64,000 bases of DNA from an uncultured Mycoplasmatota bacterium (GTDB taxonomy: Bacteria > Bacillota_I > Bacilli_A > RF39 > UBA660): contig URNW01000002.1 of assembly GCA_900549285.1 (NCBI GenBank), positions 1-64,000 on the forward strand, written 5' to 3'. A program made the translations under genes and the position numbers. The notes under the pieces are model-generated. The model was not told where the DNA came from, did not search any database, and saw nothing but the letters and a program-made list of their open reading frames with translations. Positions within the stretch are counted from its first letter, which is position 1; every line of letters starts with the position of its first letter. Positions 35,119 to 46,492 of the stretch are shown here, piece after piece.

Positions 35119-36726
35119 TTATTCTATTTCTATTTTTTCTTTATCAAATATATCATAAGCGATTTTTTCAATATTATCAACATTATTTTCGCTTTCTTTT
35201 TCAATTATTGGTTCTTCTATATAATGATATTCTACTTTATTTTTTAAATTAGTAATATATCTTTCTTTTTCTTCATTCCAATAGATTTCTGTTAAAGTAA
35301 TAAACTTATAGTTAGTTTGAAATTTATGATTATATAGTGTTTCTAGTTCTATTAATTTTGTATTAATTAAATTTGCTGTTCCTTCTAGTTTACTTGTTAA
35401 AATGGCAATTTGATCACTTGCTGTTACGACATTACAATCTATTATTAAATTTAATAGATTCTTATCTTCTAGGGTTGATATAAATTCTATCCAATTAGTT
35501 TTTACTTGTTGTAAATACTCTTTTTTGGCATTAACAAAGCAATTATTTACTCTTATTTTAGGTAACTCAGAGTTTGTTTTAATAGGTGAAATTATTTCCT
35601 GGGAAATAATTGGTTCTTCTTTTGGTTTTTCTTCATCTATTTTTTTAGTTATATGAGTTTCTTGGGAAATAATATTATTTTCTATTGCAGGTGTTGCAAT
35701 TGTTGAATTAAAATACTTTAATAATGTTATTTCAATCAGTAAATAAGGATCTATACTCATATTCACATAGTTAGAAATATCTGCTAGAGAAAAGGCTAAT
35801 TCTTTTAACTTTTCATATGGTAATCCTTTATAATTATAATCTTTCTTTGAGTTTAAGGCTTCTTCTTCGATTTTTTCTAATAATTTTTTTATCAATAATT
35901 TATAGTCAATTGCTAGTTCTTTTAATTTTTTCATAGTATTATCAAAGTTATCCACATCATTTTTTAAAATTAAAGCATATAAATCATTAATTTGTTTTTT
36001 AGATACGGAACCAAAGTGCTCAATAACATCATTGATCGTTATTTTACTTGTATTACTTGAAAGCTGATCTAATATACTTAAAGCATCTCTCATTCCACCA
36101 TCACTAATATAGGCTATCTCTTCTAAAGCTTCTTCTTCGATTTTTATATTTTCGTTTTTTGTTACATATTCCAATCTTTTTATGATATCTTTTATTGAGA
36201 TTTTATGAAAATCAAAACGCTGACATCTAGATAATATAGTAATTGGAACAGCTTCAATATTTGTTGTTGCAAGAATAAAAACTACATGTTTTGGAGGTTC
36301 TTCTAAAGTAAGCAAGAGAGCATTAAAAGCACTAGTACTAAGCATGTGAACTTCATCAATTATATATACTTTATATTTTGAGTAAGCGGGAGCCAATTTA
36401 ATATTATTTATGATTTCTCTTATTTCATCCACACCATTATTAGAAGCTGCATCTATTTCAATAATATCTGCATTTTCTTTAAATGTTCGACAACTTTCAC
36501 ATTCGTTACATGGGCCATTTTCTGTAGGATTTAAGCAATTGATTGCTTTAGCAAATACTTTAGCTGTACTTGTTTTTCCTGTTCCTCTTGGACCAGAAAA
36601 TATATACGCATGTGATATTTTATTCATTTTGATGGCATTTTTTAATATTGAAATCATATATTCTTGACCAATAATACTTGAAAAATCATCAGGTCTATAT
36701 TTTCGATATAATACTTTATAATCCAT
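35119..36726 (-). CDS. dnaX: DNA polymerase III gamma/tau subunit
   Basis: 535 aa. P-loop GPRGTGKTS, zinc motif CLNPTENGPCNECESC, Walker B DEVHML, SRC arginine finger. A long C-terminal tau-like part is present. Two Noc-like palindromes occur in it (35594-35607, 35657-35670). Confidence 0.96.
   Translation of the reverse strand: MDYKVLYRKYRPDDFSSIIGQEYMISILKNAIKMNKISHAYIFSGPRGTGKTSTAKVFAKAINCLNPTENGPCNECESCRTFKENADIIEIDAASNNGVDEIREIINNIKLAPAYSKYKVYIIDEVHMLSTSAFNALLLTLEEPPKHVVFILATTNIEAVPITILSRCQRFDFHKISIKDIIKRLEYVTKNENIKIEEEALEEIAYISDGGMRDALSILDQLSSNTSKITINDVIEHFGSVSKKQINDLYALILKNDVDNFDNTMKKLKELAIDYKLLIKKLLEKIEEEALNSKKDYNYKGLPYEKLKELAFSLADISNYVNMSIDPYLLIEITLLKYFNSTIATPAIENNIISQETHITKKIDEEKPKEEPIISQEIISPIKTNSELPKIRVNNCFVNAKKEYLQQVKTNWIEFISTLEDKNLLNLIIDCNVVTASDQIAILTSKLEGTANLINTKLIELETLYNHKFQTNYKFITLTEIYWNEEKERYITNLKNKVEYHYIEEPIIEKESENNVDNIEKIAYDIFDKEKIEIE
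35594..35607. promoter_or_regulatory. candidate Noc-binding site in dnaX
   Basis: ATTTCCTGGGAAAT, identical to the site in mfd; a weaker one, GTTTCTTGGGAAAT, follows at 35657. Confidence 0.5.
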
Positions 36727-36748
36727 AATTCCACCCCGTTTAATTATA

Positions 36749-37183
36749 TCATATTCCCCTTTTATTGTCTCTTTTCTTTTTAAAAAAGTTATTTAAAACT
36801 TTAACGTACTTTTGTTCGTTTTTTGTGTTATTTAATTTATTAAAAATTGTTTTATTATATTCCTTTTTAGTTTCTGGTTTATTTAAAAGATAGTATACAT
36901 TTCTAATTCTTGATTGTTTAATTATATTTTCACAAATACTACATGGTTTTAAGGTTACATATAGATCACAATCAAATAACCGCCAATCTTTTAATTTTTT
37001 AGTTGCTTTATTTATTGCTATTATTTCTGCATGTCCTAAAATGCTATTCTTTTTATTTCTATTATTATAAGCTTTTACTAAAATCTTATTATTTTTGACT
37101 ATTATGGCACTAATTGGAACTTCATCTTTTTTACTAGCTTTTATAGCTAATTTTATTAAAATATCAATATATTTTTGTTGCAT
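36749..37183 (-). CDS. tadA: tRNA adenosine-34 deaminase (TadA) family
   Basis: Start ATG 37183 behind GGGTGATG; the open frame upstream runs into the SRP RNA. About 144 aa. Zinc ligands His in GHAEIIAI and Cys in KPCSICENII. It makes inosine at the wobble position of tRNA-Arg. The position between dnaX and the SRP RNA is the same as in Bacillus. Confidence 0.93.
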   Translation of the reverse strand: MQQKYIDILIKLAIKASKKDEVPISAIIVKNNKILVKAYNNRNKKNSILGHAEIIAINKATKKLKDWRLFDCDLYVTLKPCSICENIIKQSRIRNVYYLLNKPETKKEYNKTIFNKLNNTKNEQKYVKVLNNFFKKKRDNKRGI

Positions 37184-37202
37184 ATCATCACCCAATAAAA
37201 AA

Positions 37203-37273
37203 GTGCACACAAATAGGGATTGATGTGGCTGCTACTTTCCAGTCCTGACCAGTTTACAATATATCTGTTGCAC
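37203..37273 (-). ncRNA. ffs: signal recognition particle RNA (small type)
   Basis: On the - strand: GTGCA at the 5' end pairs with TGCAC at the 3' end; the conserved apical part CTGGTCAGGACTGGAAAG and GTAGCAGCC is the Ffh-binding loop. About 71 nt, followed by TTTTTT. The location upstream of tadA fits. Confidence 0.9.
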
Positions 37274-37313
37274 ATATATAATTTACCATAATTTTATTTA
37301 AAATGCAAGTATA

Positions 37314-37329
37314 TGTTTCACGTGAAACT
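37314..37329. promoter_or_regulatory. parS site 1
   Basis: TGTTTCACGTGAAACT, 15 of 16 bases of the Bacillus parS palindrome. Confidence 0.9.
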
Positions 37330-37350
37330 ATATTTTCTTTATTTTTTTAA

Positions 37351-37366
37351 TGTTTCACGTGAAACA
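37351..37366. promoter_or_regulatory. parS site 2
   Basis: TGTTTCACGTGAAACA, perfect parS. Confidence 0.95.
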
Positions 37367-37590
37367 TTATGTTAGTAACTTATTTTTTATATTTATAAAA
37401 CTTATAATATGTTGTTTTAATAGAGTAAAATACAATTTTGCTTTATTAGATATTAAATATTTCAACACTTATATTTTTTTATTTTACAAAGCAATCTTTT
37501 GGAGAATTTATTTTGTATAAGTATATTTATTTTTAAATACTTTATAAATTTTTAGTTTTATTTGTAAAAAGTTTTTAAGTAGAGGATATA

Positions 37591-37606
37591 TGTTTCACGT
37601 GAAACA
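37591..37606. promoter_or_regulatory. parS site 3
   Basis: TGTTTCACGTGAAACA, perfect parS, two bases before a DnaA box. Confidence 0.95.
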
Positions 37607-37659
37607 TTGTGGATAACTATATATATTAAAATTATTTTCTTACCATTTTTATTATTTAT

Positions 37660-37675
37660 AGTTTCACGTGAAACA
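37660..37675. promoter_or_regulatory. parS site 4
   Basis: AGTTTCACGTGAAACA, one base from perfect. Confidence 0.9.
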
Positions 37676-37789
37676 TTTTTATTTTTCCCTATTATTTTAC
37701 AGTTATCCACAATTATTTTTATATTTAAAAAAAAGTAAAATTGATCATAAAAAAACTGTAATTTATTCATGATTACAGTTTAATTAGAT

Positions 37790-40243
37790 CTATTCTTCAT
37801 TTGTTTCTTTTTCAGCTTCATTTTCTTCTGTTGGTTCTTCTTCTTTTTCTACTAAGCTAAAAGTTGTAACAAATTGATCATCTTTTAAATTAATTAATCT
37901 TACTCCTTGAGTAACTCTTCCTAAGGTATTAATTTGATCTAAAGTCATACGCATTGTAGTTCCAGTATTTGTCATAATAACCAATTCTTTATTTTCATCT
38001 ACTACTTTAACAGAAGCAATATTACCATTTTTATCAGTAATATTCAAAGCTTTAACACCTTTACTTCCTCGGCTTGTTTCTCTAAAATCGCTTACTAATG
38101 TCTTTTTTCCATATCCTTTAACAGTTACCAACAATATTTTATCATCTTCATTTACTACTTCTGCACAAATACATTTACTTCCATCTAAATTAATTCCTTT
38201 TACTCCACTTGCGGTTCTTCCCATTGCTCTTATTTTATCTTCTTTAAATTTAACCATTCTACCAGTTTCACTACCTAAAAGAATATAATTATTTCCATTT
38301 GTTCGTTTTACCGCGATTAACTCATCATTGTCTTTTAGATTAATACAGATTTTTCCAGACGTACGTATGTTTGCAAACTCTTCAATGGCTGTTTTCTTTA
38401 CTAATCCATCTTTTGTTACAAATAATAAGTATTTAGTATCATCCTTAGAAGATATTCCTAGAATAGAGCTTATTGTTTCATCTTTTTCAAGTGGTAATAA
38501 ATTAATTACTGGCAATCCTTTTGATTGACGATTAAATTCAGGTATTTCGTAGCCTTTGATACGGTATACTTTACCTTTATTTGTAAAGAACATAACATAA
38601 TCATGAGAAGAGATATTAATTATATTTTCGACAAAATCTTCATCATTTGTTGTCATACCTTTAATACCCATTCCGCCACGTTTTTGAGCTTTAAATGTAT
38701 CAGATGTTGTTCTTTTAATATAACCCTTATTTGTCATAGCTATTAGTACATTTTCCTCTGGTATTAAAGATTCATCTTCTATATATTCAATCGCAGTCAT
38801 ATCAATATCGGTACGGCGTTTATCGCCATATTTTTCTTTTATTTCTAGTAATTCATCTTTTATTATACTTAGAACTTTTTCTTCTGATGATAAAATTGAT
38901 CGTAACTCATCAATTAGTTTCAACAATTCATTTAATTCTTCTTCAATTTTTTCTCTTTCTAAGCCTGTTAATCTTCTTAGGCGCATTTCTAAAATTGCTT
39001 CGGCTTGAATATCACTTAAATTAAAGTTATTCATTAATCCCGCTTTTGCTTCTTCATCAGATTGTGAGCCCCTGATTAACTTTATTACAGCATCAATATG
39101 ATCTAGGGCTATTTTTAAGCCTTCTAAAATGTGTACTCGCTTTTCTGCTTTATCCAAATCAAATTGAGTTCTTCTTATAATAACTTCTTTTTGATAATCG
39201 ATATACTTAGATATAATGTCTTTTAATCCTAATGTTTTTGGAACCCCATTATCAAGCATTAAGAAAATGATACCATAGGTTGTTTGAAAAGCGGTGTGTT
39301 TATATAATTTATTTAATATTACACTTGCATTTGCGTCTTTTTTTAAGCTGATGGTAATTTTAATTCCTTCTTTTAAATCAGAATGGTAATCTGTTATTCC
39401 CTCTAATACTTTATTGTGTACTAATTCTGCTACTTTGTTTTTTAACTCTAAAGTGTTTACACCATAAGGAACTTCCTCAACTATGATATATTGACGACCA
39501 TTTTTTTCTTCAATATGGGCTCTACTTCTAATAGTGATTGTTCCTCGACCTGTTTCATAAGCTTTCTTGATTCCACTATTTCCTAGGATAAGGGCTCCTG
39601 TTGGAAAATCGGGGCCTTTAATATACTGCATTAATCCTGCTACATCTATATCAGGATTATCAATATAAGCTACACAACCATCTATTACTTCACCTAGATT
39701 GTGAGGAGGAATATTAGTTGCCATACCAACCGCTATTCCCATTGTTCCATTTACTAACAAATTTGGAAACCTTGATGGTAAAACTTCTGGTTCTTTGGTT
39801 GTTTCATCATAATTTGGAATAAAGTTTACAGTATTTTTATTAATATCTCTTAATAATTCCATAGATATTTTAGGCAATTTTGCTTCGGTATAACGATAGG
39901 CAGCGGCTCTATAGCCATCAATATTACCAAAATTTCCATGACCATCTACTAACATATAACGGTAATTAAAATCTTGGGCCATTCGAACCATTGCTTCATA
40001 GATACTTGAGTCTCCGTGTGGGTGATATTTACCCATTACATCACCGACAATAGTTGCAGACTTACGATATTGTTTATCTGGTGTCAAACCATTTTGAAGC
40101 ATATCATATAAAATACGACGGTGAACTGGTTTTAGGCCATCTCTTAAATCTGGCAATGCCCGTGAAACAATTACACTCATGGAATATTCCAAAAAGGAAT
40201 TTTTAATTTCTGTTACAATATTATTTTGTTCTAATCTATCCAT
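37790..40243 (-). CDS. gyrA: DNA gyrase subunit A
   Basis: 817 aa. The catalytic Tyr lies in [10 protein letters not shown]; the quinolone-determining region is [17 protein letters not shown]; the GyrA box is QKRGGMG. The six-bladed C-terminal domain ends in a Glu-rich tail. It follows gyrB by 11 bases. Confidence 0.97.
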   Translation of the reverse strand: MDRLEQNNIVTEIKNSFLEYSMSVIVSRALPDLRDGLKPVHRRILYDMLQNGLTPDKQYRKSATIVGDVMGKYHPHGDSSIYEAMVRMAQDFNYRYMLVDGHGNFGNIDGYRAAAYRYTEAKLPKISMELLRDINKNTVNFIPNYDETTKEPEVLPSRFPNLLVNGTMGIAVGMATNIPPHNLGEVIDGCVAYIDNPDIDVAGLMQYIKGPDFPTGALILGNSGIKKAYETGRGTITIRSRAHIEEKNGRQYIIVEEVPYGVNTLELKNKVAELVHNKVLEGITDYHSDLKEGIKITISLKKDANASVILNKLYKHTAFQTTYGIIFLMLDNGVPKTLGLKDIISKYIDYQKEVIIRRTQFDLDKAEKRVHILEGLKIALDHIDAVIKLIRGSQSDEEAKAGLMNNFNLSDIQAEAILEMRLRRLTGLEREKIEEELNELLKLIDELRSILSSEEKVLSIIKDELLEIKEKYGDKRRTDIDMTAIEYIEDESLIPEENVLIAMTNKGYIKRTTSDTFKAQKRGGMGIKGMTTNDEDFVENIINISSHDYVMFFTNKGKVYRIKGYEIPEFNRQSKGLPVINLLPLEKDETISSILGISSKDDTKYLLFVTKDGLVKKTAIEEFANIRTSGKICINLKDNDELIAVKRTNGNNYILLGSETGRMVKFKEDKIRAMGRTASGVKGINLDGSKCICAEVVNEDDKILLVTVKGYGKKTLVSDFRETSRGSKGVKALNITDKNGNIASVKVVDENKELVIMTNTGTTMRMTLDQINTLGRVTQGVRLINLKDDQFVTTFSLVEKEEEPTEENEAEKETNEE

Positions 40244-40254
40244 ACAAAACCTCC

Positions 40255-42168
40255 TTAATAATCTAAGTTCTTAGCATATAAAGCATTGGCGGCAATAAAC
40301 TCACGACGTGGTTCTACTTCTTCTCCCATTAGTTTAGAGAATATCTCATCTGCCGCTATAGCGTCATCTACTGTTATTTGTCTTAAAATTCTTTTATTTA
40401 TATCCATGGTTGTTTCATTTAATTCTTCAGCATCCATTTCTCCTAAACCTTTCATACGAGCTATCTCATATTTTGTAGATGGTGATAATGTTGCTAAGTA
40501 TTCATCTCTTTCAGCTTCATTTAATACGTATTTTATCGTTTTTCCATGCTTTATAACGAATAATGGAGGTTGGGCTGCATAAACATGTCCTGCTTCTACA
40601 ATTGGCTTAAAGAAGCGATAAAAAAGGGTTAAAAGTAGAACTCTAATATGGGATCCGTCTACATCAGCATCTGTCATAATAATAATTTTATGATATCTTA
40701 ATTTATCTAAATTAAAATCATCCCCAATACCTGTTCCAAAAGCCGTGATAATTGTTCTTATTTCTTCATTTGATAAAGCACGATCTAAACGAGCTTTTTC
40801 TACATTTAATATTTTACCTCTTAATGGAAGAATGGCTTGAGTTAAGCTATCTCTTCCTTTAATAGCTGATCCTCCTGCTGAATCTCCCTCTACTAAAAAT
40901 ATTTCGCTTACACTAGCATCTTTGCTTTTACAATCTACAAGTTTTCCAAAGAAATTTGTTACTTCCAAATCTCCTTTTCTTCTTGTCATTTCACGGGCTT
41001 TTTTAGCAGCGATTCTAGCACGAGATGCTGTCATACATTTTTCAATTATTGTTTTAGCTACACTTGGATTTTCCATTAAAAAGCGTTCAAATCCTTCACT
41101 AAAAACATCATTTGCTATTTTTCTTACTTCACTATTTCCTAATTTTGTTTTAGTTTGTCCTTCAAATTGAGGGTCAGGATGCTTACAAGAAATAATCATA
41201 GCAAGTCCTTCACGACAATCATCTCCTGTTAGTGAATCATCATTATCTTTTAACATTTTATTATTTCTAGCATAATTATTAATAATTTTTGTTAAAGCAA
41301 ACTTAACACCGTCTTCGTGTGTTCCGCCTTCATAAGTATTTATATTATTGGTAAAAGAATATAAACTGGAATTATAAGAATCATTATATTGCATAGCTAC
41401 TTCAATATTTACGCCATTTTCTTCTCCTTCTACATATATTATTTCATCATGTAGAGGTTGTTTATTTTTATTTAACATTGCTACATATTCAATAATTCCT
41501 CCATTGTAGCAGAATGTAGCTGTTTTACCATCTCCACGTTCATCAATTAATATAATTCTTAATCCCTTATTTAAAAAGGCTAGTTCTCTTAAACGATTTT
41601 CTAAAGTTTCATAACTGTATTCTGTTGTTTCTTTAAATATTGTTGGATCGGCTTTAAAAGTTACTGTTGTTCCTGTACGTTCTGTTGCACATTTTTCAGT
41701 TACTTTCATTGGAGCTACAGGATGTCCGCCATTCTCAAAACGTTGGTAATGAACTTCACCTTCCCTGTAAACTCTAACTTCTAGCCAGCTTGATAAGGCA
41801 TTAACGACACTTGCTCCAACGCCATGAAGACCACCACTAACTTTATAGCCTCCACCGCCAAATTTACCACCTGCATGTAAAACAGTAAAAATAGTTTCTA
41901 TCGTTGATAAACCTGTTTTAGCATTGATTCCAACGGGCATTCCACGTCCATCATCTTTTACAGAAACAGAATTATCTTTGTGAATTACTACTTCAATATC
42001 ATCACAAAATCCTGCTAAAGCTTCATCTACAGCATTATCCACTATTTCCCATACTAAATGGTGTAATCCTTTTTCACTAGTTGATCCTATATACATTCCT
42101 GGACGTTTTCTTACTGCTTCTAGTCCTTCTAATACCTGTATATCACTATCTGAATATTCATTTTGCAT
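40255..42168 (-). CDS. gyrB: DNA gyrase subunit B
   Basis: 637 aa. ATPase ([27 protein letters not shown]), Toprim motifs [10 protein letters not shown] and [22 protein letters not shown]. Conserved dnaA-dnaN-recF-gyrB-gyrA order with two unusual features: no yaaA and a ComK gene between dnaN and recF. Confidence 0.97.
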   Translation of the reverse strand: MQNEYSDSDIQVLEGLEAVRKRPGMYIGSTSEKGLHHLVWEIVDNAVDEALAGFCDDIEVVIHKDNSVSVKDDGRGMPVGINAKTGLSTIETIFTVLHAGGKFGGGGYKVSGGLHGVGASVVNALSSWLEVRVYREGEVHYQRFENGGHPVAPMKVTEKCATERTGTTVTFKADPTIFKETTEYSYETLENRLRELAFLNKGLRIILIDERGDGKTATFCYNGGIIEYVAMLNKNKQPLHDEIIYVEGEENGVNIEVAMQYNDSYNSSLYSFTNNINTYEGGTHEDGVKFALTKIINNYARNNKMLKDNDDSLTGDDCREGLAMIISCKHPDPQFEGQTKTKLGNSEVRKIANDVFSEGFERFLMENPSVAKTIIEKCMTASRARIAAKKAREMTRRKGDLEVTNFFGKLVDCKSKDASVSEIFLVEGDSAGGSAIKGRDSLTQAILPLRGKILNVEKARLDRALSNEEIRTIITAFGTGIGDDFNLDKLRYHKIIIMTDADVDGSHIRVLLLTLFYRFFKPIVEAGHVYAAQPPLFVIKHGKTIKYVLNEAERDEYLATLSPSTKYEIARMKGLGEMDAEELNETTMDINKRILRQITVDDAIAADEIFSKLMGEEVEPRREFIAANALYAKNLDY

Positions 42169-42170
42169 AT

Positions 42171-43259
42171 TTACTCCTCCTCTACTTTGCCATCAATCAC
42201 ATGAAAAATTTTTGATGTTTCTAATAATTTTTTATCAACATTCGATATTTCAGTAGTTGTTATGAATGTTTGTAAATCGGTATCAATTAAATTTAAAATA
42301 TTATTTATTTTCTCTCGATCTAATTCACTAAATAAATCATCTAGAATTAAAATAGGTTTTTTATGTAATTTAATTTCAATATTTTTGATTTCTGCTAATT
42401 TAAAAGAAATAATACTATTTTTTTGTTCACCAACTGATGAAAATTCTTTTACAACTTCTTCATTAATTTTAAATTCTAGATCATCATGTTGAATTCCAAA
42501 TAAAGTTTTACCTAAAAATATTTCTCGGGAAATATTTTTTTTAAACATCTTCATTATTTCTTCTTTGTTTTTTCCTTTAAATTCACTTTTATAAAGGACT
42601 TTTAATGAGCCTTTATGGGTGATCTTATAATAAATATCGCTAATATAAGAATTTATATTGTTGATAAAGTCCTCTCTTATCCACATTATTTTTAATCCAA
42701 CATCTACTAATTGTTCTGTTAAAATATTTAGAAATGGGGTTTCTAGCTTTTTCTTTTTACTTAAAGCTTTTAAATAAGCATTTCTTTGTTTTAATATCTT
42801 ATTATAATTCGTTAATAATTGAAGATATTCACTATTTATACCCGATATTTCAATATTTAACATTTTTCTTCTTGTACTTGGAGTATCTTTAATCAATTTT
42901 AAATCATCTGGATTAAATAAGATTATATTTACCCTCGTAATATAATCGCTTATTTTGGTTATTTGATTATTATCAATTTTAATTCTTTTACCAGCATTAC
43001 TTATAATAATTTTGTAATTATTTAAAATTGAATCCTTTATTCTTCCTTCTATTTTAGCTATATTTTTTCCTCTTTTTATAACTATATCTTCATTATTAGA
43101 GCGAAATGTTTTAGTTACTCCTAACATATATATTGCTTCTATTATATTAGTTTTTCCCATCCCATTTTTTCCATATAGCATATTCATTTTTGAAGAAAAA
43201 TTTAATTCTAAACTTTCATAATTACGGAAATTTAATAATTTTAAACTACTGATTTGCAT
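42171..43259 (-). CDS. recF: DNA replication/repair protein RecF
   Basis: 362 aa. SMC-like ATPase: Walker [16 protein letters not shown], signature SVGEQKN, Walker [13 protein letters not shown]. It contains a Noc-like site at 42521 and a DnaA box at 42677-42685. Confidence 0.96.
   Translation of the reverse strand: MQISSLKLLNFRNYESLELNFSSKMNMLYGKNGMGKTNIIEAIYMLGVTKTFRSNNEDIVIKRGKNIAKIEGRIKDSILNNYKIIISNAGKRIKIDNNQITKISDYITRVNIILFNPDDLKLIKDTPSTRRKMLNIEISGINSEYLQLLTNYNKILKQRNAYLKALSKKKKLETPFLNILTEQLVDVGLKIMWIREDFINNINSYISDIYYKITHKGSLKVLYKSEFKGKNKEEIMKMFKKNISREIFLGKTLFGIQHDDLEFKINEEVVKEFSSVGEQKNSIISFKLAEIKNIEIKLHKKPILILDDLFSELDREKINNILNLIDTDLQTFITTTEISNVDKKLLETSKIFHVIDGKVEEE
42521..42534. promoter_or_regulatory. 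candidate Noc-binding site in recF
   Basis: ATTTCTCGGGAAAT, one mismatch from the Bacillus Noc consensus. Confidence 0.5.
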
Positions 43260-43332
43260 TTTTTAGCTCCTACTTTGCTGATATATAAAAATTAGTGGTA
43301 TAATCGTACTCCTATACCTATTAATATTATAT

Positions 43333-43362
43333 CATAAAAAAAGACCTTTTTAAAGGTATTTT
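43333..43362 (-). terminator. terminator at end of comK-like gene
   Basis: - strand stem ACCTTT AAA AAGGT followed by CTTTTTTT. Confidence 0.6.
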
Positions 43363-43802
43363 TTATATTTTCGGCTTCTTAAAGATGATTCTAAACGAGT
43401 TGCTCTTAGTACTTGTTTATCAAAATTTGTATAACATAGATCTAACTCTAATTTTTGATCATTTTTAAACATTATTACTACTCTATTTGAAGAATTTATA
43501 TAGTATTTTAAAATATTATCTAAGACAAACCATTTACAATTAGGATTTTTATTAGAAAGAGTAGGAACGAGAATTATTCGTTTCATTTCGTCTATTATTA
43601 TTGGAGGTTTATAGCTGGCTCCTATTAAATAAGAACTTCCCTTTCTTCTTCCTTCTAAAGTTGATCCATTTAATATACAGTTATGCTCTATTATTTGGAT
43701 TATTTTTTCTTCTATAATAAAGTCTTTTTCCCATTCTAGTACTCTTGTTTTTTTATCAATCGGTAAAAGTGCTAATGTTTTTTCAGTAATAATATACGGC
43801 AT
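43350..43802 (-). CDS. ComK-family competence regulator homologue
   Basis: 150 aa. TLALLPIDKKTRVLEWEK, CILNGSTLEGRRKGSSYLIG, KPPIIID and CKWFVLDNI line up by eye with ComK of Bacillus (including the EGR ... GT/SxxLIG core and DCAW-like end). ComK activates DNA-uptake genes. It stands between dnaN and recF, where yaaA normally is, and has its own terminator. Whether natural competence exists cannot be told here. Confidence 0.75.
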   Translation of the reverse strand: MPYIITEKTLALLPIDKKTRVLEWEKDFIIEEKIIQIIEHNCILNGSTLEGRRKGSSYLIGASYKPPIIIDEMKRIILVPTLSNKNPNCKWFVLDNILKYYINSSNRVVIMFKNDQKLELDLCYTNFDKQVLRATRLESSLRSRKYKKYL

Positions 43803-43882
43803 CCAAATGCCCCCTTTCTTATAACTATACTTTAGTTATATCATATAAAAAGGAGCATTTTTGTCGAACCGTGTCAATCCAT

Positions 43883-45001
43883 TTAGTAAGTTTTTATAGG
43901 TAAAATTAGTTGGATTAATGATTCATCTGTTAAAGATTTAATAATTAATGGTTTTACATCACTGTTTAACAATAAAAGAATTTCTTCTTCTTGTAATGTT
44001 TTAATAGCTTCTAACATATATTTTGAAGAAAATGATATTTCTAGGTGTTCTTTATTATTTGTTTCTACTGTTAATTGTTCTTCTACTTTTCCAATTTCTG
44101 AAGCATAAGAATTTATAACCATTTTGGTATTATCTAAAGACATTTTGACAATATTTTTATCTTTTCCCTGAGTCAGTAGAGCTGCTCTATCTATAGCATC
44201 ATTAAATTCTCTTTTATTTACTTTAATAATATAGCTAAATTCACTAGGTATTAAGTTAGATGTATTAGGATAACTTCCACTTAGTAAATTTGTTTGAAAA
44301 TTAATATTTTTATATTTAAATAAGGCTTTATTATTAAATATATGGATTTCTATATCACTATCATCCATAATAATTTTTTCTAATTCCATAATGTTTTTAC
44401 CAGGAATGACAATTTCAACATCTTTTTCTACTTCTTGAGTTAATTTAATATTCTTTTTGGCTAAACGATAAGAATCAGTTGCAACAGTCTCTAATACATC
44501 TTTTGCAAATTTAAAGTTTACTCCTGTTAAAATTGGTCTTAATTCTTGATTTGATATTGCAAAAACAGTTTGATTAATAATAGTTTTAAATTCTTCTCCA
44601 TTAATAACAATTGGGTCTTTATTTTCTTCTAGTTTTACATCTGGATAATCATTAATATCTAAACAATTAAGATTATATTGATTGTTTTCTGTGTAAATTT
44701 TAATTTTTAAGCCATCTATTACTTCAAAGTTTATTAAATCACTTGGCATTTTTCTTACAATGTCTAAGATATATTTACTTTGAATGATTATTCCTCCTAC
44801 ACTACTTATTTGTTTAATATCTTTAGATTCTATTAAAACCTTAATTGTTAATTCAGAATCACTTGCTGTTAGATAAAGTCCTGTATTTGTTAATTCAAAT
44901 TTTATTCCATTTAAAACGGGTATTACATTTTTAGTTGATATTGCTCTTATTACATTATTTAATCCTTCTAATATTACATTTTTTTCAATTGTGAATTTCA
45001 T
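43883..45001 (-). CDS. dnaN: DNA polymerase III beta clamp
   Basis: 372 aa, three-domain clamp. MKFTIEKNVILEGLNNVIRAIS at the start and LLLNSDVKPLIIKSL near the C-terminus (Gram-positive type). Behind dnaA with a 144-base gap. Confidence 0.97.
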   Translation of the reverse strand: MKFTIEKNVILEGLNNVIRAISTKNVIPVLNGIKFELTNTGLYLTASDSELTIKVLIESKDIKQISSVGGIIIQSKYILDIVRKMPSDLINFEVIDGLKIKIYTENNQYNLNCLDINDYPDVKLEENKDPIVINGEEFKTIINQTVFAISNQELRPILTGVNFKFAKDVLETVATDSYRLAKKNIKLTQEVEKDVEIVIPGKNIMELEKIIMDDSDIEIHIFNNKALFKYKNINFQTNLLSGSYPNTSNLIPSEFSYIIKVNKREFNDAIDRAALLTQGKDKNIVKMSLDNTKMVINSYASEIGKVEEQLTVETNNKEHLEISFSSKYMLEAIKTLQEEEILLLLNSDVKPLIIKSLTDESLIQLILPIKTY

Positions 45002-45145
45002 ATTTATTCCTTCTTTCTAATTTATTATTATTTATTATAGTGTTAATAATGTTTATAACTTATTTTTTCCTTTATTATAAAGTCTTTTTTTATTATTTTT
45101 AATGTTTATAACTGATCTTTTATTCACAACTAGGTCACAAGTTAT
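45002..45145. other. dnaA-dnaN intergenic region
   Basis: AT-rich, with a DnaA-box variant TTATTCACA at 45120-45128. Possibly a second origin subregion as in Bacillus; inference. Confidence 0.4.
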
Positions 45146-46492
45146 TTACAATTTAGCTTTAATCTCTTTTATCGCTCGTTCTAGTTCGTGATTTGTTAAT
45201 AATTCTTGTTCAATTTTATCACAAGCAAATATTACTGTTGAATGATCTCTACCTCCAAATTCTAATCCTATTCTTGGGAATGTTTCATCTGTTTCCATTC
45301 GACATAAATACATGGCCAGTTGTCTTGGATGGGCAACTTTATTACTTCGTTTCTTTCCTTTTAGATCATCTACTGTTATATTATAGTGATCAGCGACAGC
45401 TTTTTGTATTTTAGTTATATTATTATTAGAATAGATATTTTTATTAACAAAGTCTTTTAATGCTTCGCATGTGAACTCTAAATCAATTGTTTTTGGGACA
45501 ATCATTGCAGTGTAAGCCATTAATCGATTAACTGCTCCTTCTAAAAAACGTATGTCATTTTGACAAGCATTAGCAATATATTCAATACTTTCTTCTTTTA
45601 TTAAGTTTGCAATACTTGTATTTTCAATCTTTTTCCTTATAATTCGACATCTTAAATCGAAATCTGGAGGATATATATCAACTGGTAGTCCCCACATAAA
45701 TCGCGATCTTAATCTTTCTTCAAGAATTTTTAAGTCTTCTGGAGAACGATCACTACTAATTATGATTTGTTTATTTGATTGATGAAGATAATTAAAGGTG
45801 TTAAAGAATTCTTGTTGGGTTTTTTCCGCTCCAACTAGATACTGGATATCATCAATTATTAGTACATCAACATTTCGATATTTATTTTTAAAATCGTTGG
45901 CATATTCAACAGTATTTTTAGCATTATCGGGATTGGCAATGTTTGTATATTCAGTCATGAATTCATCACATGTACAATATAAGACTCTGCGATTGGAATT
46001 AGCAACAATGAAATTGCCTATAGCATGCATCAAATGTGTTTTTCCTAGACCACTTTTTCCATAGATGAACAATGGATTGTGAATTCTTCCTGGAGCTTCT
46101 GCAACTGCCATAGCTGCTACTTTAGCAAGTCTGTTTGTATCTCCTACGACAAAGTTATCAAAATTGAGATTAGGATTTAAATTTGTTTCAAAGTTGTTGT
46201 TGATAACTTCATTGTTATTAACAACTTCTTCTTGTGTTTCTTTTATATCACTTTCTAAGATGAATTCTATATCGTAAGTATTATTTGTAATATTGGTTAA
46301 GGTTTTATCAATTAAAGAATAGTAGTTATCTCCTAGCATCTTTTTGTGTATTTCCATAGGGACTTTAAAGGTGATTTTATCATCTGTTAGATTGGTGATT
46401 TCTAAATCGTTAAACCATGCATGAAAGGATGCTGGATTTATTTCTTTATATATGCTATCTAAAAATTGTTTTAATAGTGTTTCTTTTCCCAA
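45146..46492 (-). CDS. dnaA: chromosomal replication initiator protein
   Basis: 448 aa. Domain I, a short Asn-rich linker, AAA+ with GKSGLGKTHL and VLIIDDIQYL, and domain IV signature GGRDHSTVIFA. It is the first gene of the leftward replication cluster and lies beside the origin. Confidence 0.98.
   Translation of the reverse strand: MGKETLLKQFLDSIYKEINPASFHAWFNDLEITNLTDDKITFKVPMEIHKKMLGDNYYSLIDKTLTNITNNTYDIEFILESDIKETQEEVVNNNEVINNNFETNLNPNLNFDNFVVGDTNRLAKVAAMAVAEAPGRIHNPLFIYGKSGLGKTHLMHAIGNFIVANSNRRVLYCTCDEFMTEYTNIANPDNAKNTVEYANDFKNKYRNVDVLIIDDIQYLVGAEKTQQEFFNTFNYLHQSNKQIIISSDRSPEDLKILEERLRSRFMWGLPVDIYPPDFDLRCRIIRKKIENTSIANLIKEESIEYIANACQNDIRFLEGAVNRLMAYTAMIVPKTIDLEFTCEALKDFVNKNIYSNNNITKIQKAVADHYNITVDDLKGKKRSNKVAHPRQLAMYLCRMETDETFPRIGLEFGGRDHSTVIFACDKIEQELLTNHELERAIKEIKAKL

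Larger units (their letters stand above)
37274..37789. other. intergenic region with parS cluster and DnaA boxes
   Basis: 516 bases without a credible gene. Holds four TGTTTCACGTGAAACA-type palindromes and two DnaA boxes (TGTGGATAA 37608-37616, TTATCCACA 37703-37711), next to gyrA. Confidence 0.8.

Noticed and set aside
37558..37770. 70-codon frame on the - strand near gyrA
   Set aside because: It spans two parS palindromes and DnaA boxes, has no ribosome site, and is of low complexity.
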